From the NCBI GenBank assembly GCA_038501625.1, contig JAZAYU010000018.1:9547171-9611170 (forward strand): DNA of 64,000 nt. The letters run 5' to 3'. Position numbers and translations under genes: made by a program. Numbering within the stretch: the first letter of the stretch is position 1; each line of letters begins with the position of its first letter. The stretch comes from Corbicula japonica. Lineage: Eukaryota > Mollusca > Bivalvia > Venerida > Cyrenidae. Below are positions 48,027 to 60,050 of this stretch, piece after piece. The notes below the pieces were generated by a model, which searched no databases, was not told the DNA's origin, and was given only the letters and a program-made list of their open reading frames with translations.

Positions 48027-49077
48027 AAATCCTGCTTATCACAGACAACGCCAAAGGCAAAATTTAAAAAGCAGGAAGTATATCCTTTGGGTGACTGAAC
48101 AATATCCGAATCTATATTTGCTGGGATATTGAAGATATCAATACCTAATAATGGCATACATGGAATTGAATTTCTGTCTATAAAGTATACATTTTACACA
48201 ATTCCTGATTGTGTAGTTCCATTCGAATATAGATAACTCACAGGCGTGTAGTGCTTGAAAGAAACATAAGGTACCACTGAGATCATATATACATATCAGA
48301 GACTCCTGTAGGTCACCACCAGTCTGGTACAGAGGGTTCATTTGGACGATTATAGTAAAATAAGTCTCCTAAAAAAAGAAACGTTTGTATTTATATTTTC
48401 TATTTATTGATAATAATATATATGAATCGTACTTAATTATATAAGATGAATCAAAAATTTTGCGTTGAGGAAAACAGTGTAACATGTCAACATTACTTTT
48501 AAAAAAGGTAAAGATCTCCTGATTTTTATGTTTTCATATTGAGCTCCGTATAAAATAGACCATAAATGTCCCTTAATTGCACAAAAAGATCTTAAATAAA
48601 AAGAATATTTTGTCCCCAAAACCCCCCAAAATTTACACGTTCCATCAGGTTACACCTATGCTGGAGAGTAGAGAGTTTGTAATGCTTACTCTTTCTCGAT
48701 ACCACAGGCGTCAAACTCAAACCCGTGGGTGGTAGGACTTGATGGCGTGTCTTGTTTGCAAGCTGACCCATAACCCCGGATATATATGATACTGTTTTAG
48801 CTCCGCCTGTTAAGGTCACAAAATGCGACTTTGCGAACAAACATCCCAGCTCACTGCATTGAGAAAAATGTCTGTATGAAGTTCAGTTAATCTGATTCCA
48901 CTTATATGCACCACGGACAACATCGATGTAGTGCAGACTGTTTTCACATTTCACACTATTGTTCAAAATCTGAATAAACGTGAAAGGAATAGCTTAATAG
49001 GAATCAATTGTTTTTATTTAAGAGGCCCGACAATCATTTTAAACACAAGCTCCATAAAGTTTTTGATTTGGATACAT

Positions 49078-49440
49078 ACACTCACCCAAAGTTCTAATTG
49101 GTCACATTTTGTCTATAATGTTTTTATTAGAAAAACATTGATTTGACTCTTTATCTGTGTTTACTTGTCTACAACAGTCTTCGATATAACATTTTCACGT
49201 CTAATAATTGATTTAGAAACAGTTTTTCTTGAGTAATCCTTAATTTTGCTTGAAATGCATTCCGTGCAGTTGAATGTCAAGCAACCAGAAAACTACTCTG
49301 AATTACTTTTTCTGTTTTTAATAGGAGCCCACGTAAGTTGAAAATCAGCAATCATTTTTCTTGTAATTAATCTCTGTTTAAAGTATACCATTGTGTAAGT
49401 TCATCGCTTTAAATAAAAGATAGTCCAAATTTCAGCCTGT
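49078..49440 (-). repeat. Dispersed repeat family R1, copy 5, in psi-C intron 1
   Basis: CACTCACCCAAAGTTCTAAT and the following 300 bp match copy 3, including TTTTTATTAGAAAAACAT and CAACAGTCTTC. Confidence 0.65.
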
Positions 49441-50320
49441 GATTTCAGTAAATGGTCTTGCATTGATTAAAGAAAAAAACAATCAGAATAAAAACAAACA
49501 TTAAATAACTGACTCCTAATAACAACATACTAGTATTCAGTTTCCAACCCTATATTGAGATAAAGAAGAAAAGAAATAAGCATACATTGTAAACTTATAC
49601 AATCCATGAACAGTTCGAACTTAGGATGAGTGTATAACCATAAGTTTTACACAGACCGATGAAAAGTAATATGCAAACCAAAATAAAAAAAAACAACATA
49701 AATAACCTTCAAGTTGGTTAATTAATCTTTATAGCAGTGAAAAATAAGAAATGCTGATGTATGATTCTGATATTTATATGAACTCAGTTTTTATACTGTA
49801 CTTTTGTAAGCTACCATTACTTTTATATCATGCTTTTCCAATGTCTGCTAGTGTCATATGTCGCCATTGCAAAATGTTGTTTGGCTGTGAACATTGTTTG
49901 TATGTCTACTGCGAATAAAATTTTGAACTGACTTGACTATTAACCAGTTTTCAGCTTGATTGCAGCTCGTGTGGCATCCATTCTTTTTTCAAAAGTCCGA
50001 TACATGGTTTTGTTAAAATACACAACAATTCCATAAACATCGTTAACGGCCTCTTCAAAATGATAATAGTCACATTTTGAGGACAATGAGTGAAAAATGT
50101 GAATTTAGGAAATGCCTCATGATAACTGCTTAAATTTTGTCACGTTCTGTTTTGTATATAACGCACGAGATTTATCAAAACGGCAGTTGAAAGATTGCAA
50201 AAATGAAAGTAGCAACGTTCTGCATAGTGTTTATTGCTCTCTTTGGTAAGTGGCAAAATACTAATTTACTTTTATTTGCTAATACTTTAATAATAAAATT
50301 GAATTTTAGTTGACTTTACT

Positions 50321-50770
50321 TAGGGATTGAATCTATATTTGATGGTGTTCATCTCGGTATGGAAAACATTTGGGTTGTTCAAAGTTCAAAAGGCTTCACG
50401 CGTACTTTAAACTGTCATTCTCAAATGAACACCATCAGACATCAATTCAATTCTGAATCAGCTTATTTTTTACAGACATTACTCTTATTTTTATCGATAT
50501 TTTTAGAACAAGTCGTGATATTAGGGCTTTTTGAATGGCTGTTGGAACAGCACATTGACAACTCTGAGAATGACTGTACACTTTTCCGCAGCAAATCCTG
50601 GTAAAACGTGCGTGCTCATCGACGTCACAATTCAAGATATTTATGTAGCCACACCGAATGAAGTATTAATACGTCGCATTGCGAACCATTAGTAATAATG
50701 ATTTGTTCGGTGAATATGACTTTATCTTTTAGGATGAAGTTAAGGTGTAAATATTAAATGATATTTGTTT
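50321..50770 (+). repeat. Palindrome P3 with adjoining unit, copy 1
   Basis: GGATTGAATCTATATTTGAT begins a degraded palindrome ending near 50452. The next 300 bp match 56010-56335 (GGCTTTTTGAATGGCTGTT; AAACTTGCGTGCTC-like block; GACGTCACA). It lies in intron 1 of the Cvsi-like gene. Confidence 0.65.
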
Positions 50771-51757
50771 TTAACAGTGTAAGATAGAAATATATTTTAC
50801 CGAGTGTGCTCCGGAATTCGTATTTTAACGACTAGCGATGCCACGAGTGAATATACATTATTCCGGAGATCATGAGTGAAATATAAATCTATCTTTCACT
50901 GGGATAAAAAAAAATCTTTTATTTTATGCTTTTTGTGCCCAATGCGTTAATTAGACAAAAACGTGCCTTAAATGGCGCCAAACAAAGCTATGTCGTGACG
51001 TCATTTAACAAGAACTCGTTTTCTAAACGTTCTAATTTGTCACTATATGTATGTTTGGGTACTTTCATGAAAAAACAAAACAAAATCAGTGACAATAATA
51101 ATGGTTTTCCAATGTTTGAAAACAGTGAAATTTTAGCTAATATTATTACACCGGGAAAATTCTATAATTTAATGGAAAGCATAAAATAAAGAACGTTTAA
51201 CATCTCCTGGACAGAAAGTGTCAAAACAAAAACTTCTTTCAAAAACGTACTATGTAAAAGTAAATTCGTGACTCAAGCAAGTCGATGTATTTGATAAGTT
51301 ACTACAATTACAAAAAAAAATCTTTAATACCACGAAACACTAGTTTCCCTGATGCATTTCGGAGATTTTTCACTTTATCAAAACAACAATATCAAAATAA
51401 CCAAAGGCAACAATTAAAATAAAACTTGTTGTTGAAATCAGCACAAGTATCACCGAAACAAAACTAAAATACCACCATAAATATACGATCAAATTATGTA
51501 GCGAATAATGTTGCTCATTCGGAACTCATATATTTTTCTTAATTTCATTTAAATAAGTTTATAAAAAATGTTTCTGGCATAAAGATATTATTATAAAATA
51601 TATGTTAATATTGCAACTAATGTTGTATTTATCACTAAGAAATCCAATTATTATTAATGATATGTTTGAAAAATATTAATTGAAATATGTAATACTTTTA
51701 GCATGAATATTATTGTTATCATGTACGAGTATACTATATATGTATGCCGATTTATTT

Positions 51758-54700
51758 AACAAGGGGTCTAACCTAAAGTAAGAAGATCGATGCTTTAAGA
51801 CGGCCATTTCATGGAGAGTGATGTCAATTGGTGATAAAACAGCATTGTTTTGTTTACATCGACCACTAATTCAGTAAAGTAAGTACATTTTCTTGTATTA
51901 TAGGTATTGTGTATGAGATAACCACCTAGCCGCTTGTTTCAGACATCTGCTTTTGGTCCGTTTTTGTCTGTCCATGCAGTGGTTGAAGCGTGAAAGAAGG
52001 GATAGCGACATAGGGGTCCAAACTCTGCAATGTCTGCAGACTGATTTTGGGAGCTTTAGAGAATTAGATTTCGCCTTGCTGTGTTTGCGGGGTGCGGCAT
52101 ACATTATTTAACACTTTAGAACGTTTCCTGTGCTAATAGGAGCCTCTGTGTTCTTTTTTTTACATTTAAGACGATTTCATGGAGAACTGTCTCACTTTAG
52201 GACAATTTCATGGAGAGCTATAAATTTTGGAGAGGTTAGACACTGATTAGTTTATAATGACCAGAAGTATATCTGTAATTTTTATTGTAATTGTACCATG
52301 TATTGAACATGATTATATTGGCAAGTCAAGAACTGCACCCATTAAATGCAATGAGCACAATTAAGACCAGTATATCATTGCTTGTTAAGTATCCATGACT
52401 GTACTATACTTTAGTGCTTAAAACGGATTACGCGACACAATTTCACCTTAAGACATCCCATTTTAACGTATGCACCAGTCGAAAAGTCATATGAATCCAC
52501 TCTCCCACCCCCACCCCCTTGTCGGAAGTACGGGCGGGAAAAGCCATGTTTAACCATTCGGATGTCTCGGCACTGCGAGGCAAGTGTGATGGTTTTGATT
52601 TAGCGCCAAAGTGTCCTTGATTTTTATTATTTACACTAGTCAAAAGTTCTAAGTGCACACTTGATAAATGTTAATTTTTCCAATAATTTGATTGAATCTT
52701 TCAAAATAATGTAAATTACAATGAAGAAGAATCAATATTTTATTAAAGCACACCAAAAATTTTAAGTCTGCTTAACCAGATTAAAAAATAATAATATTTT
52801 AGCTCACTTGTTCTCAGAAAGCAATTCTCAAGTTAATTATCATTGCATCGGCTATCATTTGTGATCGTTTTCTCATCTCTGTATAATTTAAATTTCATGC
52901 AGATTTAAAGGAAATACTGTAGTTTGCCATTCCATTGCACTGAAATAGCTTTCTGTAGCTTTGTAATGGTCTGCTGGGCACGATGAGCCAACACACTCAA
53001 CTTTATTTTATCCATAACGTTTTTACAGGATTTCAAGGAGAAAATTCCATTTTTCACACAATGTTTTGTGCCAAAAGTTTTTGAATTGTCTAGCAGTTTG
53101 GGATGATACAATTTTCTATTATAGATAAACAGCCTTTCCAAACGAAAAAAATGTATTCATTTCGATAAAATTGACAATACGGATACGCCTTTTGACCGAA
53201 TAAGCGTCATTTTCGAATAATTCGATTTTGAAGTTTATTGAATTTCTATAAATTTTAGTTTTAAATTTTATTTATTGGACACTTATCCAACAAATGTTAC
53301 ACTAATTTTTTCGAGTTTACGTTGTTTTACGTAAATATTTAATGACGTAATTGAGTAACATCAGCGTTCAACGTAAGCAACGTAATCAATCTAGAAAATA
53401 ATATCGTTTGATTTTCTTCTTAAATTAATAAAATATGCAAAAATAAGGTATTTCTTTTGCATTTACGAAAACCGTCAATATTTGTTTACACCAAATTTGA
53501 AGTTGTGCCTGTGAAAAGAATTTTGACGGCAATGTCGTTGTCTGCTGATGTCAACCGTTTCATGGTTACAATTTGTTGGTGTGTTATTCGTGTTTGTCTT
53601 GAGTCGATGAACATGTGAAAAACAAAAACGATTGTAAAAAAATAAATTTCGCTTGCCGCACGGGGATAATGCATAAAAAGCGTATGCCGACGTGGATGAC
53701 GTAAAACGTAAAACATATGCACAGTTTTCAAAAAACTATTGTTGTTTGATCATTATTAACATTAAGTCAAACTTTCATTCAATTTGAATAAGTTTACTTT
53801 AAGATATTAAAAATTGAAAAGTGTGCACTTAGAACTTTTAACCAGTGTATTTAGCGGTAATTTTACCATCAGGCTGTTCCCACATGGTGGGTATATTACA
53901 AGGTATCTGCTTGGGCCAAAAGCAAAGTGTCTGCTAGTCTGCAGGGTTACGATCCCCTGCCTTTAATACCATCTTCAGATATAATCAAGTTCTGATTAAA
54001 ATAAATTTAATCAGATATTTTTAGTAGGTGCACTTAATCCCTACTGTTCCCAGTGTTATTGGCTTGTTTGCTGAAACTTTCAAAGTTTATATAATTTCCA
54101 ATCGACCAGTATTTCGACATTGTGTTAAATTGACTACATGCAAAACATATTTATTATGATGATTTTAGTACACGCATTTGTTCTCCTCACCTTTTTTATT
54201 TTTATGTGGATGTATTCTTTTTAGAGATGGCAACGAATAGCAAAATTGTCATTAGAATATTTTGATGTACAAGTATTGTAATATTCGATAGTTATTTGTA
54301 TTTGCGATCTCTTTGCTGGAGTATGCCGTATGTGTCTGTCAAACAACACTTCCGGCTTAATAACGACTTTCCAATTATAATAACGTTTCACATCAGGTCA
54401 TGCTAAAGTAAGATCAAATCACGATTTCTAACATTTAATGATCATGTGCTGTCCGCTTACTGATAAATAACATTAAGTTACTATAAAAGAAGTCAGTGTA
54501 CTTTCGTCGTCTTTTGTACGTGCATTTACGGGACATAGTAATTTTAATGTGATACCGTTGTCGTCACGGCAGTTACGGATGTTGAATTGAGACGATAACT
54601 GCATTAAACTTTTAAGTTTCTAACTATTGGAGGAAGCAGAATGAAATCCAAGTGTTGTTAGCATATTTAGCATTTCACTTGTTTGAGTTTGCACGTGACT

Positions 54701-55866
54701 GCAATACCGATCGGGATTGGATGCGCGTGATACTGATTATGCAAATTATCTTTATTATGACAATCATTTGATAGGGCTTTTTACCTTTTTAGCTTTACCC
54801 AATGGTAAAGTTTTGAATTAAAACATACACCGGCATTAGTGAATTCACACCTCATGGCAAAACTCTTTATTAAACACCGGTCCGTATTGTTATCAAGAAG
54901 CCCTGATAATTGATATTAATGGTCACTCAAACTGCCAATCACTGTTAATTGGTGGAAGTATATTGACTATGACACTTCTTATAATAACACCAGGTGTTTC
55001 TGTTCATTGTACGTCGAATTTAGTGGAAAATTAAATGTCCTGACCAGAAATAATTTTCATTTATTCGCTTTTCTTTGTATTTCGTTTAACAGAAATTAAT
55101 ATTCGAACACTTAAAAGTATTAGAATGTCTCGTTTCACAGATGTTGATCTAGGTGATAATAATTTCAGCGGTGATGGAGACGTAAGACGTATTTTTTTCT
55201 TTGTCGTCTTCAGTGGTGAGGAGATATGGGATATTTTTCTTTTTCTTTCGGTTTCCTTCCATTTTCTTCTTAGATTCAACACGGGTTTTCTTTTTCTCAT
55301 GTTTGGAACTAGACCTAAAAAATGAAAACAAGAGTTGGTGTTAAATCCATTAACAATGGCTTTCTTATGTAAGTCTCCATGAAATTGTCCTAAAGTAAGG
55401 CGGTTCTCCATGAAATTGTCCTAAAGTGAGACAGTTCTCCATGAAATCGTCTTAAATGTAAAAAAAAATGAACACAGAGGCTCCTATTTGAACAGAAAAA
55501 CGTTCTAAAGTGTTAAATAATGTATGCCGCACCCCGCAAACACAGCAAGGCGAAATCTAATTCTCTAAAGCTCCCAAAATCAGTCTGCAGACATTGCAGA
55601 GTTTGGACCCCTATGCCGCTATCCCTTCTTTCACGCTTCAACCACTGCATGGACAGACAAAAACGGACCAGAAGCAGATGTCTGAAACAAGCGGCTAGGT
55701 GGTTATCTCATACACAATACCTATAATACAAGAAAATGTACTTACTTTACTGAATTAGTGGTCGATGTAAACAAAACAATGCTGTTTTATCACCAATTGA
55801 CACCACTCTCCATGAAATGGCCGTCTTAAAGCATCGATCTTCTTACTTTAGGTTAGACCCCTTGTT
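51758..55866. mobile_element. 4.1 kb element with about 460-bp terminal inverted repeats
   Basis: Both ends start AACAAGGGGTCTAACCTAAA. The arms (51758-52215 and 55390-55866) are nearly identical and contain repeated TTTCATGGAGA motifs and a 68-codon frame that differs at only two residues between arms. The interior encodes no recognisable transposase. It holds a Tc1/mariner-like insertion (52634-53847) and a Lys-rich exon-like segment near 55130-55320. Superfamily unknown; it lies in intron 1 of both the Cvsi-like gene (plus) and psi-C (minus). Confidence 0.82.
52634..53847. mobile_element. Tc1/mariner-like 1.2 kb element nested in the long-TIR element
   Basis: The left end CACTAGTCAAAAGTTCTAAG is inverted at the right end (CACTGGTTAAAAGTTCTAAG read inward), with arms of about 28 bp, and TA flanks both sides (52632-52633 and 53848-53849). 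The minus strand at 52905-53010 reads TITKLQKAISVQWN, faintly like a Tc1 transposase C-terminus. Otherwise no intact transposase remains. Confidence 0.75.
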
Positions 55867-56335
55867 TAAGGATTGAATCAATATTTGATGGTTTTCATTT
55901 GGGTATGGAAAACAGTTGGGTTGTTTAAAGAGTGTGAAGCGCGTACTTTAAACAATCCAACTATTGTTCATACCCAAATGAAAACCATCAAATATGGATT
56001 CAATCCTTATATTTACACACATTAAGACTCTCTTTAATACAAAAATTATTAGAAGAATTTGTGATATGACGGCTTTTTCGAATGGCTGTTAGAACAGCAA
56101 CATTGACGACAAAGTGAATGACGGCACGCTTTTTCGCAGTAACTCGTGGCAAAACTTGCGTGCTCGGCGACGTCACACGTCAAAATATTGTGCGACGTCC
56201 AATAAATTGTGAACGGTTCTACTATGGCACGCCTTTCAAATTATTACGTCACACTGTTTACTATCTTAAATAATGATTCTTTAGATGAATAAGACTTCAT
56301 GTAGAGGACGAAGTTGAAGTGTAAATATAAATAAA
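55867..56335 (+). repeat. Palindrome P3 with adjoining unit, copy 2
   Basis: TAAGGATTGAATCAATATTT at 55867 is inverted at 55989-56009, giving a 143-bp near-palindrome. The flank to 56335 matches copy 1. The palindrome abuts the right end of the 4.1 kb long-TIR element exactly. Related fragments lie near 23290-23560. Confidence 0.7.
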
Positions 56336-57731
56336 TGGGGTGTCCCGTTACATGGGCCTGAAACTAGAACAAAACACTTATTTTACAATGAAGAGATATA
56401 GAGGAAACAACAAAAAATCAGACAAAACAAACAACAAACAAAATAAGACACGCCTAAAACTTCTCTTTAAAATTATTTATAAATGCAATTACGAAAAAGT
56501 TGGCATAAATTTTAATTTTGTAAACATAACTTGGTCTCAATAAATTAAATGGTACACCATTTAAAAGTAAATGATGGAAAAGCTGTGCGATTTATTCTCA
56601 ATGAAAAATCTTTCTAGTTAATTAGAACGTGTTATATTTCTGTTTTATATTTCTATAATTAGCTCTGTCAAGGGGAGAGGAATGTCAGAATGCAGGGGAC
56701 TGTCATCACGTGACTTGCCCTGACTCCGGTTATAGACTTGAGTGCCATAACAGACAATGCACATGCTCACAAAGTAAATGTCTTTTTAATTTTGTCATAG
56801 TATTTTAATAGCAAAAACAAGTATTTGGTTTAAACGAAATAATATTTATATATCAGTGCAAAGTGTCACACTACATACCAAGACATGGAGCCGGTATTTT
56901 CAGACTGAACATTGCGAATGGTTGATTGTATAGATTATTCCAATGATTATAATATTCACTCTCTTACACTATCGGGTCATTACATTCACCTCTGTTATAG
57001 GCTGGGACTACTTTCAACTACTTTTACTTTAACTCAAAGAAATAGTTCAACTATTACATTTACAATAACTTGGGTTTCTTCTGTTTTAATGAAAGCTGGT
57101 TAAGATTTCTGTCATTTGTTTTACCTCAAACTTTCAAATTCATGATTATGACTGTATAAAATAAAACTGTTGAGTTTGGTAAAAAAAATCTTGACATTGA
57201 GCCTTTCGCATTGATGTAAAGTGAGTGTAAGGAACGACAACTCTGCGAAGGAGATTGATAATACGATAGAGTCGGCAATGAAGACAACGCCAGATATCCG
57301 TCGAATAAATGCAAAATTGCCATGGTAACACCTGTCAGCGTGACTGGCACTGCGTAGATGGCACGTGTCGTTGTGGATTCGGGTTCGGTGGACGCGGCGG
57401 CGTTGGAAAATAAGCTTACATTTTGAACTTTATAAAGAAATGAATGTCTGGTAATTGCAGAATATAAAAACAAATCATTAGTGCGTTGTAGTCCTTACCA
57501 AGCAATGTTAGAAAATGTCTTTCTGGTCATAGTCCTATCAAAACAATGTCAGAACATGTCTGCCTGGTTAAAGTAAGGATGATTGGAATTACTGACAGTA
57601 CTAAAAACCCGTATACTTAATTCTGATTAAGATTTATTGTTATCTCTTTCGTATTTGTAATATTCAGCCACTATTTCTTTTAGATTATCAATAAATAACA
57701 TGGGTACATGTATAATTATGTGACTTTGTGT

Positions 57732-57737
57732 AATAAA
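57732..57737 (+). terminator. Candidate polyadenylation signal after the Cvsi-like gene
   Basis: AATAAA lies about 320 bases after the last recognisable coding sequence of the Cvsi-like gene. Confidence 0.3.
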
Positions 57738-58236
57738 AATAATACATGTAGCAAAGACGCCAGCTCCGATTGAAACCATTTTTCAGGCGTCAGTTGTCTG
57801 AGCTAGTTTTTTTTCACCTAGATTTTTAACGAACGTTTAAGGGATCTGAACCCTTTTCAGATTTGAAGGATACGTGTATCATATTCACCATATTCATGTG
57901 TCCACGTTTACACACGCCGCCAACTTGAAAGGGGTCTCTGGTTTTTTTTACGTACACTGTTACCATACAGGGACGTGTGTACACCAGAATAACAAGTTCT
58001 TAATAACACGAATGTATGTCTTTTAGAAATGTAACTTTGTTTAGTTTAACCTGCTTATAAAATTTTTAAACAACCGATCCCAGCTGCTGTAGAAAATAAA
58101 ATTTCAACTTACAAACTGGGCTGTAGGCTGAGGCATAGAGAACATGAAAGTGCAACATTAATAACGTATTGTACCAGCAGACACAATACTTTGGTTGTGG
58201 CATCTGGCGTCTTTAGAAAAACAAAACTCGTGTAAG

Positions 58237-59952
58237 CTGCAATAGAAAAGAGTCATTACTAGTATTTGACAGTGAAACGAGATTGATTTAGCCAGCATTT
58301 TTTCATAGTGTTTAATATGCGTGCCCCATGTTCGTGCCTCTTCATTCTATTGATATATACTGAACAACAATTAAATTTATCCCCTTTTTTACTTAAATTC
58401 TCGTTAAGATATATATTAATATTAATATGAGGCACGCTCTGAATGATGATTAGTAGATAATATCATATGTTTGTTATTTTAATTGCTCAAAAGATAATTT
58501 TCCACGCCAAGACCTGAGCATCTGAATCCATCAAAAACAATCGATTTATTATTTCAAAACGCTAAATTTTCAGTTGAAATGAAGGTATTATCAAATTGTT
58601 GGTTTTTCCAGCGTAATGTTGTTTATCGAGGAATAGCTTTAAATGAATAATTTGTCATTCTGTTAATAAGAATTTTATTTTGATTCTTATATATGTGAAT
58701 ATCTTTTAGAAAAAGTGACTTTTTCCTGAAACCTAAAATAACAAAGAGAAGGGTAACTAAGTTGAGACTTAAGATTTTCAAGAACATGTTCTTTTTCTTA
58801 ACAGAATAAAAAATAGTTTTAAGAACGAATTTTGAAATATAAAATTGTTCAAAGAAAGAATTTTGAATTTTGGTTTTCTAATTTTACAACATTGAAGTTA
58901 GGAAAGTGGATACTTTTTTATTCTTGTCGATATCATGTATTTCCCATTTTTTGAAGCCCTGAAGCATGAGAACTTAATTTATTTCTTCAATTAAATTTTC
59001 CAATAAGAAGTTCAATTGTATTCTTACTGTGTTGAACACTTATTAATTGACAAAATAAAACGAAATATGTCAATAAACAACTGATTAAACTACAAAGGGC
59101 AACTGAATAACAACCTTTGGAGTCATTACGCGTTTACAGGGCCCAGTTTAGATGTACCTTTAGTTTGCAGATGTATAAAATACTTTCTCTCAACTAAATA
59201 CAGTAAATTTTCATATTTTTTGTGTTTTCCACTTTATCTTTGTAAAATCTGAGTGAGTCAAAAGAAAGAAATACAGCTAAGGATTTTATTATAATCACAA
59301 ATTTGTATAAGCCAGTAGAAAAAAAACTATTTAACAGAAACCTCACATTATATCAATTTGTTCTCAAATGACTGATATTAGAAAAATAAATTATCCACCT
59401 TTAATGTTCAAATATCCATCAAATGGAAGGAAGTAACAATAAATTCATTGAAGACCCAGAAATTTTACCTGCTACATGTATATGTAGTCCTATAACTTTT
59501 ATCTGTTAATTTTATAAATCCGAACTGGGCATAACTCCACTCATAATTTACATGTTTCTTTCCCCCTTCTTGAAAGACAAACGCACACAAGGGAAAAAAG
59601 TTATTCTGACCTTTTTGACCTGTTTCCTTCGCGACATCAAATAATAAGGTTATCGTTTATGGAAGACAAATAGTGCTGATTAATTATTTATATCTAAAAA
59701 CAAGTATGTGTCCGGATTAACATCATTGTGTCAATAAACATGTTTTTTGCAAAGAAAACCCTAGGCTGAATAATTTGAAATTAAATATTTAATAAAACTT
59801 TTAGATTTGTTTGTTAAAATAACAGTTTCTGTATTTGTTACGTGTATGAATAAGAACCTAGGTCGGAGGTTACAAAACTTGAAATCGAATTCCACGCTTA
59901 AAACTTAGTTTTATTCTTTAAGGCTAGAATGAAAGTACTTACTGGAATGGAG
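58237..59952. other. Region upstream of psi-C exon 1
   Basis: No gene is seen. Around 59615-59790 the sequence resembles 32690-32930 upstream of gene B exon 1 (TTATCGTTTATGGAA and TGTATCAATAAA-type blocks), so psi-C was duplicated with its 5' flank. A 5' UTR acceptor TTTCTATTGCAG ends at 58237, as in gene B. Confidence 0.5.
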
Positions 59953-60050
59953 ATTATAAAACTGAGATTAAAAACCTGTCTTCAATCTCAAACATCAGCC
60001 GCCATTTCATCCCTGAAATTCGTGACGGATTGCCACGCTCTGTTTTATAA
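59953..60050. mobile_element. Degraded P2 palindromic MITE, copy 2
   Basis: TTATAAAACTGAGATTAAAA at the left and TCTGTTTTATAA at the right match the ends of 8049-8176; CAATCTCAAACATC and CGCCATTTCA match its arms. The palindrome is eroded. Confidence 0.65.

Larger units (their letters stand above)
50203..57413 (+). pseudogene. Cvsi-like small cysteine-rich secreted protein gene, last exon damaged
   Basis: Exon 1 (50203-50245) encodes a signal peptide starting MKVATFCIVF and ends at a GTAAGT donor in phase 1. Exon 2 (56663-56773), after ATAATTAG, continues in phase and gives cysteines spaced C-x5-C-x4-C-x8-C-x4-C-x-C. With the signal peptide this resembles the Cvsi-1/Cvsi-2 serine protease inhibitors of bivalves (MEROPS I84), recognised by pattern only. 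A second repeat half appears at 57309-57413 (NCHGNTC ... HCVDGTCRC, then a Gly-rich end and TAA). A stop lies directly upstream in its frame and no acceptor restores it, so it looks frameshifted. If exon 2 is read through, the product ends after about 63 residues. The gene lies wholly inside intron 1 of psi-C on the opposite strand. It could be a short functional one-repeat variant or a pseudogene. Confidence 0.6.
48274..58203 (-). pseudogene. psi-C: broken third ZP-domain paralogue
   Basis: Three exons match gene B. Exon 1 (coding 58113-58203) keeps an ATG, a 91-nt coding length identical to gene B, the ending ASAYSPV and a GTAAGT donor. Exon 2 (48690-48853) is 164 nt instead of 167, with three separate one-base deletions relative to gene B; the first puts TGA in frame within ten codons. 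Exon 3 (48274-48368) matches gene B through the YDLS motif, then diverges abruptly and has no equivalent donor. No ZP-C, cleavage-site or TM exon follows. Intron 1 has grown to 9.3 kb versus 0.64 kb in gene B. What would remain is at most a signal peptide and a short nonsense tail. A 240-bp stretch of unrelated DNA separates the breakpoint from the LINE 3' end. Confidence 0.85.

Noticed and set aside
56861..56935. An additional exon of the Cvsi-like gene after ATATATCAG.
   Set aside because: In the required phase it reads about 24 codons with a single cysteine and then a stop; it does not continue the cysteine pattern, which reappears only at 57309.
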